Positions 48,851 to 58,146 of a stretch of DNA of 64,000 bases are shown here, one piece after another (within the stretch, counting starts at the first letter, position 1; every line of letters starts with the position of its first letter). The DNA lies in NCBI RefSeq assembly GCF_001029105.3, contig NZ_CP011807.3, forward strand, positions 2,232,001 to 2,296,000. The letters run 5' to 3'. This DNA is from Pandoraea faecigallinarum. Its GTDB lineage: Bacteria > Pseudomonadota > Gammaproteobacteria > Burkholderiales > Burkholderiaceae. Made by a program: the position numbers and the translations under genes. The notes below the pieces were generated by a model. That model saw nothing but the letters and a program-made list of their open reading frames with translations. It was not told where the DNA came from and searched no databases.

Positions 48851-50218
48851 ATGAGTGTGACGACTAACGCCGTGGATCCGGTCGACGAGCGACTGCCGAT
48901 CGGAAAATTGTTCATGCTGGGCCTGCAACACGTTTTGGTCATGTATGCGGGGGCGGTCGCCGTGCCCCTCATCATTGGCGGCGCTCTTGGACTGCCCAAG
49001 GACCAGATTGCGTTTTTGATTTCCGCCGACCTGATGTGCTGCGGCATCGCCACGCTGATCCAGAGCGTTGGCATCGGCCGCTTCGGTATTCGCATGCCTG
49101 TCATCATGGCCGTGACGTTCGCGGCCGTCGGTCCCATGCTCGCGATCGGCACCAATCCCTCGCTCGGCCTGCCCGGCATCTTCGGGGCGACGATTGCCTC
49201 CGGCATCATCGGCACCCTGATTGCGCCGCTCGTCGGCAAGCTCCTGCGGTTCTTTCCGCCCATCGTCACGGGCATCGTCATTACGTCCATCGGTCTGACG
49301 ATCATCGGCGTAGGCATCAACTGGGCGGCCGGCGGCGTGGGTAACCCCGACTATGGCGATCCCGTCTACCTCGGTGTGTCGTTCGCGGTGCTTATCTTCA
49401 TCTTGCTGGTCACGCGCTTCGTGAAGGGCTTCTTCTCGAACATCGCCGTGCTGCTGGGCATTCTGTTCGGTTTCGTGATTGCGCTGATGCTGCACAAAGT
49501 GAATTTCGACGGTCTCGATCAGGTGAAGTGGTTCGACATCGTGTTGCCGTTCCATTTCGGCATGCCGGTATTCGATCCGTGGGCGATTCTCACGCTCACC
49601 ATCGTGATCCTCATCACGTTCATCGAGTCGACGGGCATGTTCCTCGCGCTGGGGGAAATCGTCGGCAAACCGGTCGACGAAAAGACACTGGTGGCCGGGC
49701 TGCGTGTGGATGGCGTGGCGACCGTGATCGGCGGGTTGTTCAATACGTTCCCGCACACCTCGTTCTCGCAAAACATCGGTCTCGTGGGTGTAACGGGGGT
49801 GAAGAGCCGCTGGGTGTGCGCTGCCGCCGGGGTCATCCTGCTGGTATTCGGCCTGATTCCGAAAATGTCGGTGGTCGTGGCGTCGATTCCCCAGTTCGTG
49901 CTGGGCGGCGCAGGCGTCGTCATGTTCGGCATGGTGCTCGCCACGGGCATCAAGATCCTGTCCAAGGTCGATTACGCGCACAACCGCTACAACCTGTATA
50001 TCGTAGCAATCAGCATCGGTATGGCGATGATCCCGGTCGCGTCGAACAAGTTCTTCGCAAAGATGCCGGAACAGCTCGCACCGCTGCTGCATAGCGGAAT
50101 TCTGCTTGCCACACTGTCTGCCGTGATTCTTAACGCCTATTTCAATGGTTTCAAAACCCCCGTGGCGGATGCCCATGGCAGGAAGAATGGCTCGGGCATG
50201 GGGTTGGAGGCGCACTGA
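48851..50218 (+). CDS. Purine (urate/xanthine-type) permease, NAT/NCS2 family
   Basis: A 455-residue inner-membrane proton symporter with about 14 hydrophobic segments. It starts LGLQHVLVMYAGAVAVPLIIG, the first-helix signature. The NAT family motif appears as QNIGLVGVTG after HTSFS, and ESTGMFLALGEIVGKPVDE precedes it. Residues match the UacT/XanP/UraA cluster; its place beside urate genes suggests urate or xanthine. It overlaps the 8-oxoguanine deaminase gene by one base. Confidence 0.92.
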   Translation: MSVTTNAVDPVDERLPIGKLFMLGLQHVLVMYAGAVAVPLIIGGALGLPKDQIAFLISADLMCCGIATLIQSVGIGRFGIRMPVIMAVTFAAVGPMLAIGTNPSLGLPGIFGATIASGIIGTLIAPLVGKLLRFFPPIVTGIVITSIGLTIIGVGINWAAGGVGNPDYGDPVYLGVSFAVLIFILLVTRFVKGFFSNIAVLLGILFGFVIALMLHKVNFDGLDQVKWFDIVLPFHFGMPVFDPWAILTLTIVILITFIESTGMFLALGEIVGKPVDEKTLVAGLRVDGVATVIGGLFNTFPHTSFSQNIGLVGVTGVKSRWVCAAAGVILLVFGLIPKMSVVVASIPQFVLGGAGVVMFGMVLATGIKILSKVDYAHNRYNLYIVAISIGMAMIPVASNKFFAKMPEQLAPLLHSGILLATLSAVILNAYFNGFKTPVADAHGRKNGSGMGLEAH

Positions 50219-51576
50219 TGAAAACGCTGCTCGTCAAGAATGCCGAAGTGCTCGTGACGATGGACGCCGGCCGCCGCGAGATCGCCCGCGGCGGGCTGTA
50301 CGTCGAGGGCAACCGGATCGTGGCCGTCGGCACCAGCGACAGTCTGCCGGCGAGTGCGGACGAAGTGATCGATCTGACCGGGCACGTTGTGATTCCCGGT
50401 CTCGTCAATACGCACCACCACATGTACCAGAGCCTCACGCGCGCGATTCCGGCTGCGCAGGATGGCGAGCTTTTCAACTGGCTGACAAACCTCTACCCGG
50501 TGTGGGCAAATCTCACGCCGGAGATGATCCGTGTCTCGACGAAGACGGCGATGGCCGAACTGCTGCTCTCCGGGTGTACCACGTCGAGCGACCATCTCTA
50601 CATCTATCCGAACGGATGCAAGCTGGACGACAGCATCGAAGCCGCCGCCGAGATCGGCATGCGCTTTCATGCGAGCCGGGGAAGCATGAGCGTGGGGCAG
50701 AGTCAGGGCGGCTTGCCGCCGGACCGCGTGGTCGAGCGCGAAGACGACATTCTCAGAGACACCCAGCGACTTATCGAGACGTATCACGACGAAGGCCGTT
50801 ACGCGATGTTGCGTGTGGTGGTGGCCCCGTGCTCGCCGTTCTCCGTGAGCCGCGACCTGATGCGCGAGTCGGCGACGATGGCGCGCCACTATGGCGTGTC
50901 GCTGCACACCCATCTTGCCGAGAACGTCAACGATATCGCCTACAGCCGCGAGAAGTTCGGCATGACGCCGGCGCAGTACGCGCAGGATCTGGGCTGGGTC
51001 GGCCACGATGTCTGGCATGCCCACTGCGTCCAGCTCGACGATGCGGGCATTGCGCTATTCGCGAAGACCGGCACGGGCGTGGCGCATTGCCCATGTTCGA
51101 ACATGCGGCTTGCGTCGGGCATTGCCCCGATTCGACGCATGCGCGACGCCGGTGTGCCCGTCGGGCTCGGCGTGGACGGCTCGGCGTCGAACGACGCCGC
51201 GAGCCTGATCAACGAAGCGCGTCAGGCGCTGCTGCTCCAACGGGTGGGCTTCGGCCCGAGTGCCATGACGGCGCGCGAGGCGCTGGAGATCGCGACCGTG
51301 GGCGGCGCGCGTGTACTCGGGCGCGACGATATCGGCGTGCTCGCCGAAGGCATGGCCGCAGACTTCGTGGCGTTCGACACGCGCGGTGTGGGCATGGCCG
51401 GCGGCTTGCACGATCCGGTCGCCTCGCTCGTCTTCTGTAATCCTGGACAAGCCGCGTACAGCGTGGTGAACGGACGGGTGGTGGTGCGCGAAGGGCGTCT
51501 CGAGACGCTCGACCTGCCGGCGCTCGTCACGCGTCACAACGCGCTGGCGCGGCAACTGGCCGAGGCTTCCCGATAA
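50218..51576 (+). CDS. 8-oxoguanine deaminase (amidohydrolase)
   Basis: Probably deaminates 8-oxoguanine to urate. The product is 452 residues, a metal-dependent amidohydrolase of the TrzA/AtzB-like group: HHHMYQ (metal ligands), SGCTTSSDHLYIYP, HTHLAEN, WHAHCVQL and the late DGSASNDAASL Asp. The HHHMYQSLTRAIPAAQDGELF pattern is that of the 8-oxoguanine deaminases, often mislabelled hydroxydechloroatrazine ethylaminohydrolase. Coupling to the purine permease and the nearby urate genes support this role. Guanine or another hydroxylated purine is the alternative. Confidence 0.85.
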   Translation: MKTLLVKNAEVLVTMDAGRREIARGGLYVEGNRIVAVGTSDSLPASADEVIDLTGHVVIPGLVNTHHHMYQSLTRAIPAAQDGELFNWLTNLYPVWANLTPEMIRVSTKTAMAELLLSGCTTSSDHLYIYPNGCKLDDSIEAAAEIGMRFHASRGSMSVGQSQGGLPPDRVVEREDDILRDTQRLIETYHDEGRYAMLRVVVAPCSPFSVSRDLMRESATMARHYGVSLHTHLAENVNDIAYSREKFGMTPAQYAQDLGWVGHDVWHAHCVQLDDAGIALFAKTGTGVAHCPCSNMRLASGIAPIRRMRDAGVPVGLGVDGSASNDAASLINEARQALLLQRVGFGPSAMTAREALEIATVGGARVLGRDDIGVLAEGMAADFVAFDTRGVGMAGGLHDPVASLVFCNPGQAAYSVVNGRVVVREGRLETLDLPALVTRHNALARQLAEASR

Positions 51577-51754
51577 GGCGTTGTCACACCGGCCGCATAT
51601 TCATGGTGTGTGGCCGAGCGTGGCAATGGGCAAACGGGAAGTCGGGGTGGCGTGCCTGTGCATGGGGCGCGCCGCCGTGCGGTTCGGCGGAGCGGTGGGG
51701 GCCGCTCCGCCGGTAAAACCGGTGAATGCCCGTGAATGCCTGTGAATGCGGAAA

Positions 51755-52693
51755 TTACGGCTGCGTACGCGATTCGAGCAGCGTGCGCGTGGCGTCCGAA
51801 ATCACGCTGCGCAGCCAGCGAACTTCATCCGAGTAGTGCGTGCGCTCGTGCCACAACTGGTAGTACTGCATGGGCGGGAAGTCGATCGGCGCTTCGAGTA
51901 CCGTCAGCGGCAGGAACTCTGCGTAATGATCGGCAAACAGGCGTGTCGTCGTAAAAATCAAATCGGATTTCAGCAGCACGTACGGCGCGAGATTGAAGTA
52001 CGGGATCGTCACGACCACGTTGCGCTTCAGGCGCTCGCGCGCAAGATGCATGTCGATCGCGCCGCGTTGCGCGACGGAATAGGGCGTCGGTGCGAGGTGC
52101 GGGCTACCGAGATACTGTTCCAGTGTCAGCCCGCGCTTGGCATACGGATGGCTATTGCGCACCAGACACACGATTTGATCCACGAACAGATTCGAGAGGT
52201 GAAGCTGCTCGGGCGGTTCGGGCCAGTTTCCGATGACGATGTCGACTTTGCCGTCTTCGAGCGCGTGTTCGTAATCGAATGCCGGGCCGAGCGAGTGCAG
52301 TTCGAGCTGTGCGTTGGGCGCTTGTTGCCGGAAGCGCTCGACGACCGTCGGCACGAAAAGCGTATTCAGGTAGTCGGGGGAGCCGATACGGAACGTGCGC
52401 ACCGTCGTGGCCGGATCGAAGTTCGATTGCTGGACCGTGATGCGTTCGATCTCTCGCAGCGCATTCTGCGTGGGCTCCAGCAGCGACTGACCGTATTCGG
52501 TCGGCACCATCCCCGATTTGCCACGTACCAGCAACGGATCGCCGGTAATGTCGCGCAAACGGCGCAGGGCAGCGCTGATGGCCGGCTGCGACTGGTTCAG
52601 CTTGACGGCCGCACGCGTCACGCTGCGCTCGATCAACAGGGTGTGAAGAACGCGCAGCAAATAGGTGTCAATCGGTTCGCGGTTTTGGCTCAT
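51755..52693 (-). CDS. LysR-family transcriptional regulator
   Basis: A 312-residue protein of the NodD/NahR/LinR-like type: helix-turn-helix in SVTRAAVKLNQSQPAISAALRRLR, then LLVRGKSGMVPTEYG, and an effector domain with FRIGSPDYLNTLFVPTVVERF and VDIVIGNWPEPP. Start 52693 (MSQNREPIDTYLL) was preferred to 52735. It is convergent with the deaminase gene and divergent from the BMP-type transporter, so it may control purine uptake and salvage. Confidence 0.9.
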   Translation of the reverse strand: MSQNREPIDTYLLRVLHTLLIERSVTRAAVKLNQSQPAISAALRRLRDITGDPLLVRGKSGMVPTEYGQSLLEPTQNALREIERITVQQSNFDPATTVRTFRIGSPDYLNTLFVPTVVERFRQQAPNAQLELHSLGPAFDYEHALEDGKVDIVIGNWPEPPEQLHLSNLFVDQIVCLVRNSHPYAKRGLTLEQYLGSPHLAPTPYSVAQRGAIDMHLARERLKRNVVVTIPYFNLAPYVLLKSDLIFTTTRLFADHYAEFLPLTVLEAPIDFPPMQYYQLWHERTHYSDEVRWLRSVISDATRTLLESRTQP

Positions 52694-52772
52694 GAGAAAT
52701 ATAACGATCCGAATATGCCGGACCCTGTAGTGCATAAGGAAATCATTATGAAGGACAAGCTCGAACGTCTCT

Positions 52773-52790
52773 ATAGCGGAAAGTCCCTAT
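52773..52790. promoter_or_regulatory. Possible LysR box upstream of the nucleoside transporter
   Basis: ATAG-N10-CTAT, an imperfect T-N11-A-type dyad, lies 80 nt from the LysR start and 158 nt upstream of the ATPase start. A TTGACA at 52853-52858 follows, but without a convincing -10 at the right distance. Confidence 0.35.
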
Positions 52791-52947
52791 CACCGAAATA
52801 GAGGCTGGCCATGCATCGCATCGTCGGTCAGGTGACGTCGGATGGCGGGTTATTGACACACGCTCGACATTTCTACGCGAATTGGGTATTTTCGGACCGC
52901 CCAGGCCCCAACTCAGACTCAGTCAGACTTCGCCAGTGACCTTTTCC

Positions 52948-54486
52948 ATGCAACCGACACCACGTCTGGCGCTGACCGGCATTACCAAACGCTATCCGGG
53001 CGTGGTGGCCAATGACGATATCGCCTTGAGCGTGCTTCCCGGCGAAATCCATGCCGTACTCGGCGAGAACGGCGCCGGCAAGAGCACCTTGATGAAGATC
53101 ATCTACGGCGCGGTGCGCCCCGATGCCGGGGAAATTCGCTGGGAAGGGCAGCCGGTCGGCATCGAGAGCCCGGCTGCGGCGCGCAAGCTCGGCATCGGCA
53201 TGGTGTTCCAGCATTTCTCACTGTTCGAGACGCTGACCGTTACCGAGAACATCTCGCTCGCGCTCGACGACGCCGGTCACGATTTGAGGGCGCTCGCAAA
53301 TCGTATTCGCGAGGTGTCGGCGCAGTATGGCCTGGACATCGATCCGCAACGGCATGTGCACAGTCTGTCTGTAGGCGAGCGTCAGCGCGTGGAAATCGTG
53401 CGCTGCCTGTTGCAGAACCCGCGTCTGCTTATCATGGACGAACCGACCTCCGTGCTCACGCCGCAGGCCGTCCAGAAGCTTTTCTCGACGTTGCGCCGGC
53501 TCGCCGCCGAAGGGTGCAGCATCGTCTACATCAGTCACAAGCTCGACGAAATTCGCGATCTGTGCGACCGCGCGACCGTGCTGCGGGGCGGGCGCGTGTC
53601 CGGACATGCCGTGCCGCGCGACGAAACGGCGCAGACGCTCGCGCAGATGATGATCGGCCGGGCGTTGCCGAGCATCGAGCGCCGGGCGCATTCGCCGGGC
53701 GACGTGCGGCTCTCGCTGCGCAATCTGTCGATGACCAGCGAAGACCCGTTCGGAACGTCGCTGCACGAGCTCAGTCTCGACGTTCACGCCGGGGAGATCG
53801 TCGGGATTGCGGGCGTGTCCGGCAATGGGCAGGCTGAATTGCTGGCGGCGCTCTCCGGCGAGGCGCGCGCGCCACACGCGCAGGCCATTGCGCTCAACGA
53901 CCGTGACGTCGGGCGCATGGGCGCGGCCGCCCGCCGGCGCCTCGGGCTGGCGTTCGTGCCCGAGGAGCGTCTGGGACGCGGGGCGGTGCCGAGTATGTCG
54001 CTCACGGAGAATGCGCTGCTGGGCGCCTCCGGCACGGCGCATCTCGGACTCTTGCGTGGCGGCTGGATTCGCCGCGGCACGCTGCGCAAGTTCGCTTCGC
54101 TGTGCATCGAGCGGTTCAACGTGAAGGCCGGTGGGCCGGACACGGCGGCGCAAAGCCTGTCCGGCGGCAACCTGCAGAAGTTCATCGTCGGGCGAGAAAT
54201 CCTCCAAGAGCCCAGGGTGTTGGTGGTGGCGCAGCCGACGTGGGGCGTCGACGTCGGCGCGGCGGCTTTCATTCGTCAGCAATTGCTGGACTTGTCGGCA
54301 CGTGGGGTTGCCGTGCTGGTGCTGTCCGAGGAACTCGACGAACTGTTCGAGATATGCGACCGGATCACGGTGCTGGCGCAGGGACGTTTGTCGCCGGTTC
54401 GCAAGCCCGAACAGACCGACGCCCGCGAAATCGGCTTGTGGATGGCGGGGATATTCCCCGGTGGCCCGGGCGAGCGCGCTGCCTGA
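52948..54486 (+). CDS. Nucleoside/purine ABC transporter, duplicated ATP-binding protein
   Basis: A 512-residue fusion of two ATPase domains, as in sugar- and BMP-type importers. Domain 1 has Walker A GENGAGKST, signature LSVGERQ and Walker B LLIMDEPTSVLTP. Domain 2 has a degenerate Walker A (GVSGNGQAEL, lacking the Lys), signature LSGGNLQK and VVAQPTWGVD, where Gln replaces the Walker B Asp. This asymmetry is normal for the BMP family. It heads a series of two permeases and a lipoprotein. Confidence 0.92.
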   Translation: MQPTPRLALTGITKRYPGVVANDDIALSVLPGEIHAVLGENGAGKSTLMKIIYGAVRPDAGEIRWEGQPVGIESPAAARKLGIGMVFQHFSLFETLTVTENISLALDDAGHDLRALANRIREVSAQYGLDIDPQRHVHSLSVGERQRVEIVRCLLQNPRLLIMDEPTSVLTPQAVQKLFSTLRRLAAEGCSIVYISHKLDEIRDLCDRATVLRGGRVSGHAVPRDETAQTLAQMMIGRALPSIERRAHSPGDVRLSLRNLSMTSEDPFGTSLHELSLDVHAGEIVGIAGVSGNGQAELLAALSGEARAPHAQAIALNDRDVGRMGAAARRRLGLAFVPEERLGRGAVPSMSLTENALLGASGTAHLGLLRGGWIRRGTLRKFASLCIERFNVKAGGPDTAAQSLSGGNLQKFIVGREILQEPRVLVVAQPTWGVDVGAAAFIRQQLLDLSARGVAVLVLSEELDELFEICDRITVLAQGRLSPVRKPEQTDAREIGLWMAGIFPGGPGERAA

Positions 54487-54608
54487 CGGAGCGCGCCATT
54501 TTTCGTCTGTCCGGCCCCATTGGCATGACCTGCGATCCCGGTTTTGGCGGTCTCGCCGGTGTCGGCAGGACACCGATACCGTAACGTTTTCTTCGATTCC
54601 CAGACACC

Positions 54609-55715
54609 ATGTTCGATTTCACGCTTGAGCCACGGCCAAGTCCCTCCCGCATCATGCGGCTTGCCATGCCGCTGGTGGCCACGCTCGTTACGCTCGTCGG
54701 CGGCGTGTTGATTTTCAGCTTTCTCGGCAAGAACCCGGCTCAGGCGATGGCGGCGTTCTTTCTTGCGCCGGTCAGTAGTCTGAACGGCTGGTCGGAGCTG
54801 CTGCTCAAGGCGTCACCCCTGTGCCTGATCGCGTTGGGGCTGGCGATCGGCTATCGCGCGAACGTCTGGAACATCGGCGCGGAAGGTCAATTGTTGCTCG
54901 GGGGCATCTTCGCATCGGGCGTCGCGATCCACTTCGACGGACATGGCGGCCCGTGGCTGCTGCCTTTGATGATGGCGGCCGGCGCGCTCGGCGGCATGTT
55001 GTGGGCCGCCATCCCCGCGCTGCTGCGGGTGCGCTTTAACGCCAACGAGATTCTCGTGAGCCTGATGCTGACCTACGTGGCTACGCAATTACTAATCTAT
55101 CTTGTCAGCGGTCCGTGGCAGGATCCGCACGGCATGAATTTCCCGCAGTCGATCAACTTCGGCCGCGACGCGTTGTTCCCGCGCTTGTTCGGCGACTGGC
55201 ACTGGGCGAGCTGGCGCGGCACGCGTCTGAACGCATCGGTCTTCATGGCGGTGCTCGCGGTACCGGCCGCGTGGTGCTTCATGCGCAAGAGTTTTGCGGG
55301 GTACCGGATGGAAGTCGGGGGTCTTGCGCCGCTCGCGGCACGCTACGCCGGCTATTCGGAGCCGCGCGCCGTGTGGCTGGCATTGCTCATCGGCGGTGCA
55401 GCGGCCGGGCTTGCGGGCACCGGCGAGGTGGCGGGACCCGTGGGCCAATTGCAGGCGACGTGGGCGCCCGGCTATGGCTTTACCGCCATCATCGTGGCGT
55501 TCGTCGGCCGTCTGCATCCCGTGGGGATCGTGCTGGCAAGCTTGCTCATGGCGCTGCTATACCTTGGTGGCGAAGCGGTACAGACTTCGCTTCAATTGCC
55601 CAAGGCCATCAGCGGTGTGTTCCAGGGGCTGTTGCTGTTCAGCCTGCTGGGGTGCGATGTTTTCGTGAATTACCGTTTGCGTCGTCGCGCTCGCGCGCTC
55701 ACGCGAGACGCCTGA
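54609..55715 (+). CDS. Nucleoside/purine ABC transporter, permease 1
   Basis: A 368-residue inner-membrane protein of the BPD_transp_2 family, with about nine hydrophobic helices. LIALGLAIGYRANVWNIGAEGQLLLGG is characteristic of BMP/YufP-type permeases, and RFNANEILVSLMLTYVA follows. GEVAGPVGQLQATWAPGYGF is near the C-terminus. It pairs with the next permease, whose start is 10 nt after this stop. Confidence 0.9.
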   Translation: MFDFTLEPRPSPSRIMRLAMPLVATLVTLVGGVLIFSFLGKNPAQAMAAFFLAPVSSLNGWSELLLKASPLCLIALGLAIGYRANVWNIGAEGQLLLGGIFASGVAIHFDGHGGPWLLPLMMAAGALGGMLWAAIPALLRVRFNANEILVSLMLTYVATQLLIYLVSGPWQDPHGMNFPQSINFGRDALFPRLFGDWHWASWRGTRLNASVFMAVLAVPAAWCFMRKSFAGYRMEVGGLAPLAARYAGYSEPRAVWLALLIGGAAAGLAGTGEVAGPVGQLQATWAPGYGFTAIIVAFVGRLHPVGIVLASLLMALLYLGGEAVQTSLQLPKAISGVFQGLLLFSLLGCDVFVNYRLRRRARALTRDA

Positions 55716-55725
55716 GGAGCGCCGC

Positions 55726-56655
55726 ATGAACTGGATCAATTTGCTCACGCCGCTGGCCGCAAGCGCTGTGATCGCCGCCATTCCGCTGATGCTGGCGGCG
55801 CTGGGCGAACTGGTAACGGAGAAGTCCGGCGTTCTCAATCTCGGCGTGGAAGGCACGATGCTCATGGGCGCGATCGGCGCATTTGCGGTGACCGTGCAGA
55901 CCGGCAGCCTCTGGCTTGGCGTGCTCGCGGGCATTGCCGCGGGTGTGGCCATGTCGGCCATTTTCGCCTGGCTCACTCTCTCGTTGATGGCCAATCAGGT
56001 CGCGACCGGTCTCGCGCTGACCATCTTCGGCATCGGTCTGTCGGCCTATATCGGGCGGCCGTACACCGACGCGACGATTCCGCTGCTCGCCGACATGCCG
56101 ATTCCGGGGTTGTCGTCGATCCCGGTACTCGGGCCGTCGATCTTTTCGCTCAACCCGCTGGGCTACCTCTCGGCGCTGCTGCTTGTGGCAATCGCGTGGT
56201 TTCTGTACCGTTCGCGCGCCGGGCTGGTGCTGCGCTCGATCGGCGAGGCGCCTTCGGTGGCGCATGCCATCGGCTATCCGGTGGTGCGGATTCGCTATCT
56301 CGCGACGCTGTTCGGCGGGGCGATGTCGGGCCTCGCGGGCGCTTATTATTCCGTCGGCTATCTACGTTTGTGGCAGGAGAACCTGACTGCCGGACGCGGG
56401 TGGATCGCGCTGGCGCTGGTCGTGTTCGCGACGTGGCGGCCGGGTCGCACGGCGCTGGGGGCAATGCTGTTCGGCGTGGTGATGGCACTGCAATTTCAGG
56501 CGCAGGCGATGGGGATTCGCGTCCCGTCGCAGGCGCTGGCGAGCCTGCCGTATCTCGCGACCATCGTCGTGCTGGTCATCATCTCGCGCAATCGTCAGAC
56601 GATTCGTCTGAATGCACCGGCCTCGCTGGGCAAGCCGTTCTTTGCCGGGTCCTGA
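55726..56655 (+). CDS. Nucleoside/purine ABC transporter, permease 2
   Basis: A 309-residue permease of the same family. [22 protein letters not shown] is the typical first conserved block of the YufQ type, and [20 protein letters not shown] follows. [21 protein letters not shown] is the coupling loop. [30 protein letters not shown] near the C-terminus is diagnostic. The BMP lipoprotein gene starts 90 nt downstream. Confidence 0.9.
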   Translation: MNWINLLTPLAASAVIAAIPLMLAALGELVTEKSGVLNLGVEGTMLMGAIGAFAVTVQTGSLWLGVLAGIAAGVAMSAIFAWLTLSLMANQVATGLALTIFGIGLSAYIGRPYTDATIPLLADMPIPGLSSIPVLGPSIFSLNPLGYLSALLLVAIAWFLYRSRAGLVLRSIGEAPSVAHAIGYPVVRIRYLATLFGGAMSGLAGAYYSVGYLRLWQENLTAGRGWIALALVVFATWRPGRTALGAMLFGVVMALQFQAQAMGIRVPSQALASLPYLATIVVLVIISRNRQTIRLNAPASLGKPFFAGS

Positions 56656-56745
56656 GCGTGGCGTGGGTGCATGGCCGGCGGGCAACGGGGAGCGGCAAGC
56701 AGCACAAGAATTCAACCGAAACAATCGATCACGAGGAGAAAATCG

Positions 56746-57894
56746 ATGCGACGTAAAGTCCTGATCACGATGGCAAGCCTGGCGGCCGCCATGCTGGTTT
56801 GCGCCTGCGGCAAGCAGGAAAACACCACGGCAAACGCGTCGGCGGCGGCGTCCGACGCCCAAGCGTCGGCGGCGTCGGCGAGTAAGGGCCCGATGGGTGT
56901 GGCGTTCGTCTATATCGGAAACCCGGGCGATGCCGGCTGGACCTACGCTCACGAGCAGGGCGCGAAGGCCGTCGAGGCAAAGTTCGGCGACAAGGTCACG
57001 GTGACCCGGGTCGAGAACGTGCCGGAAGGCGCGGACTCGGAACGTGTGTTCCGCGATCTGGCGAGCAAAGGCAACAAGCTGGTGTTCGGTACGTCGTTCG
57101 GTTACATGGATTCGATGGTCAAGACAGCCGCGGACTTTCCCGATGTGACGTTCGAGCACGCCACGGGCTTCAAGTCGGCACCGAACCTCGGCACGTACGA
57201 TGTCCGCACGTATGAAGGCGCACATCTGGCCGGCGTGGTCGGCGGTCATGTGACGAAGTCGAACGTGATCGGCTACGTGGCGTCGGTGCCGATTCCCGAA
57301 GTGATCCGCAACATCGACGCCTTCACCATCGCTGCGCGCGAAGTCAATCCGAAAGTCAAGGTCAAGGTTGTCTGGATCAATAGCTGGTTCGATCCGGGCA
57401 AGGAGCGTCAGGCTGCGGAATCGCTGGTCGGGCAGGGCGCGGACGTGCTGATGCAGAACGTCGATTCGGCTGTCGTCATGCAAGTGGCCGAGGAGAAGAA
57501 GATCCACGCCTTCGGCTGGGATTCGGACATGAGCAAGTTCGGTCCGAACGCTCACCTCGCGTCGGCAGCGATCGACTGGAGCAAGTATTACCTGCGCACC
57601 GTCGACGAAGTCATGAAGGGCACGTGGAAGAACGCGCCTGTCTGGGGCGGCATCAAGGAGGACGAGATCAATCTCGTGGCCCTCAACGACACGGCCGTGC
57701 CGGAAGCGGCACGCAAGGCCGTGACGGCACGTCACGACGCGATCCGCGACGGCAAGTACGATCCGTTCACCGGTCCGATCAAGGGGCAGGACGGCAAGGA
57801 GATCGTGCCGGCCGGCAAGACGCTGAACGACGACGAGAAGCACCAGATCAACTGGTTCGTGGAAGGCGTCGAGGGTTCGCTGCCGAAGCCATAA
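56746..57894 (+). CDS. BMP-family (Med/PnrA-like) nucleoside-binding lipoprotein
   Basis: The 382-residue substrate-binding protein begins with a lipoprotein signal: hydrophobic run MASLAAAMLVCAC, lipobox LVCAC with Cys at about residue 21. An Ala/Ser linker follows. The BMP fold appears as VAFVYIGNPGDAGWTYAHEQGA, VFGTSFGYMDSMVK, and EDEINLVALNDTAVPEAA. BMP proteins of this class usually bind purine nucleosides. ATG 56746 has GAGGAGAA upstream. A good terminator follows. Confidence 0.92.
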   Translation: MRRKVLITMASLAAAMLVCACGKQENTTANASAAASDAQASAASASKGPMGVAFVYIGNPGDAGWTYAHEQGAKAVEAKFGDKVTVTRVENVPEGADSERVFRDLASKGNKLVFGTSFGYMDSMVKTAADFPDVTFEHATGFKSAPNLGTYDVRTYEGAHLAGVVGGHVTKSNVIGYVASVPIPEVIRNIDAFTIAAREVNPKVKVKVVWINSWFDPGKERQAAESLVGQGADVLMQNVDSAVVMQVAEEKKIHAFGWDSDMSKFGPNAHLASAAIDWSKYYLRTVDEVMKGTWKNAPVWGGIKEDEINLVALNDTAVPEAARKAVTARHDAIRDGKYDPFTGPIKGQDGKEIVPAGKTLNDDEKHQINWFVEGVEGSLPKP

Positions 57895-57956
57895 CCCGAG
57901 GCAAGGCCGGACCGGGCGCCCGTGCTGCCGTGCGCGGCGCGGCGCCCCATGAAACG

Positions 57957-57982
57957 CCGCCGGTGTTGCCGGCGGTTTTTTT
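57957..57982 (+). terminator. Rho-independent terminator of the BMP transporter series
   Basis: CCGCCGG (57957-57963), loop TGTTG, CCGGCGG (57969-57975), then seven T at 57976-57982. Confidence 0.92.
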
Positions 57983-58146
57983 GTGGGCGGACGGTTTGCG
58001 AACGGGTCGTGCCGTGTGACTTCGCGAATAGGCGGGTTCCCATGCGGAAGGGTTGGACCGGGGGCGCGTGACACGCATCGGTGCTAAAATGTCAGGTTTC
58101 GTGGCGCAATTTCGTGCCGCCGCACCTCATCACCCGGATACCGCCT

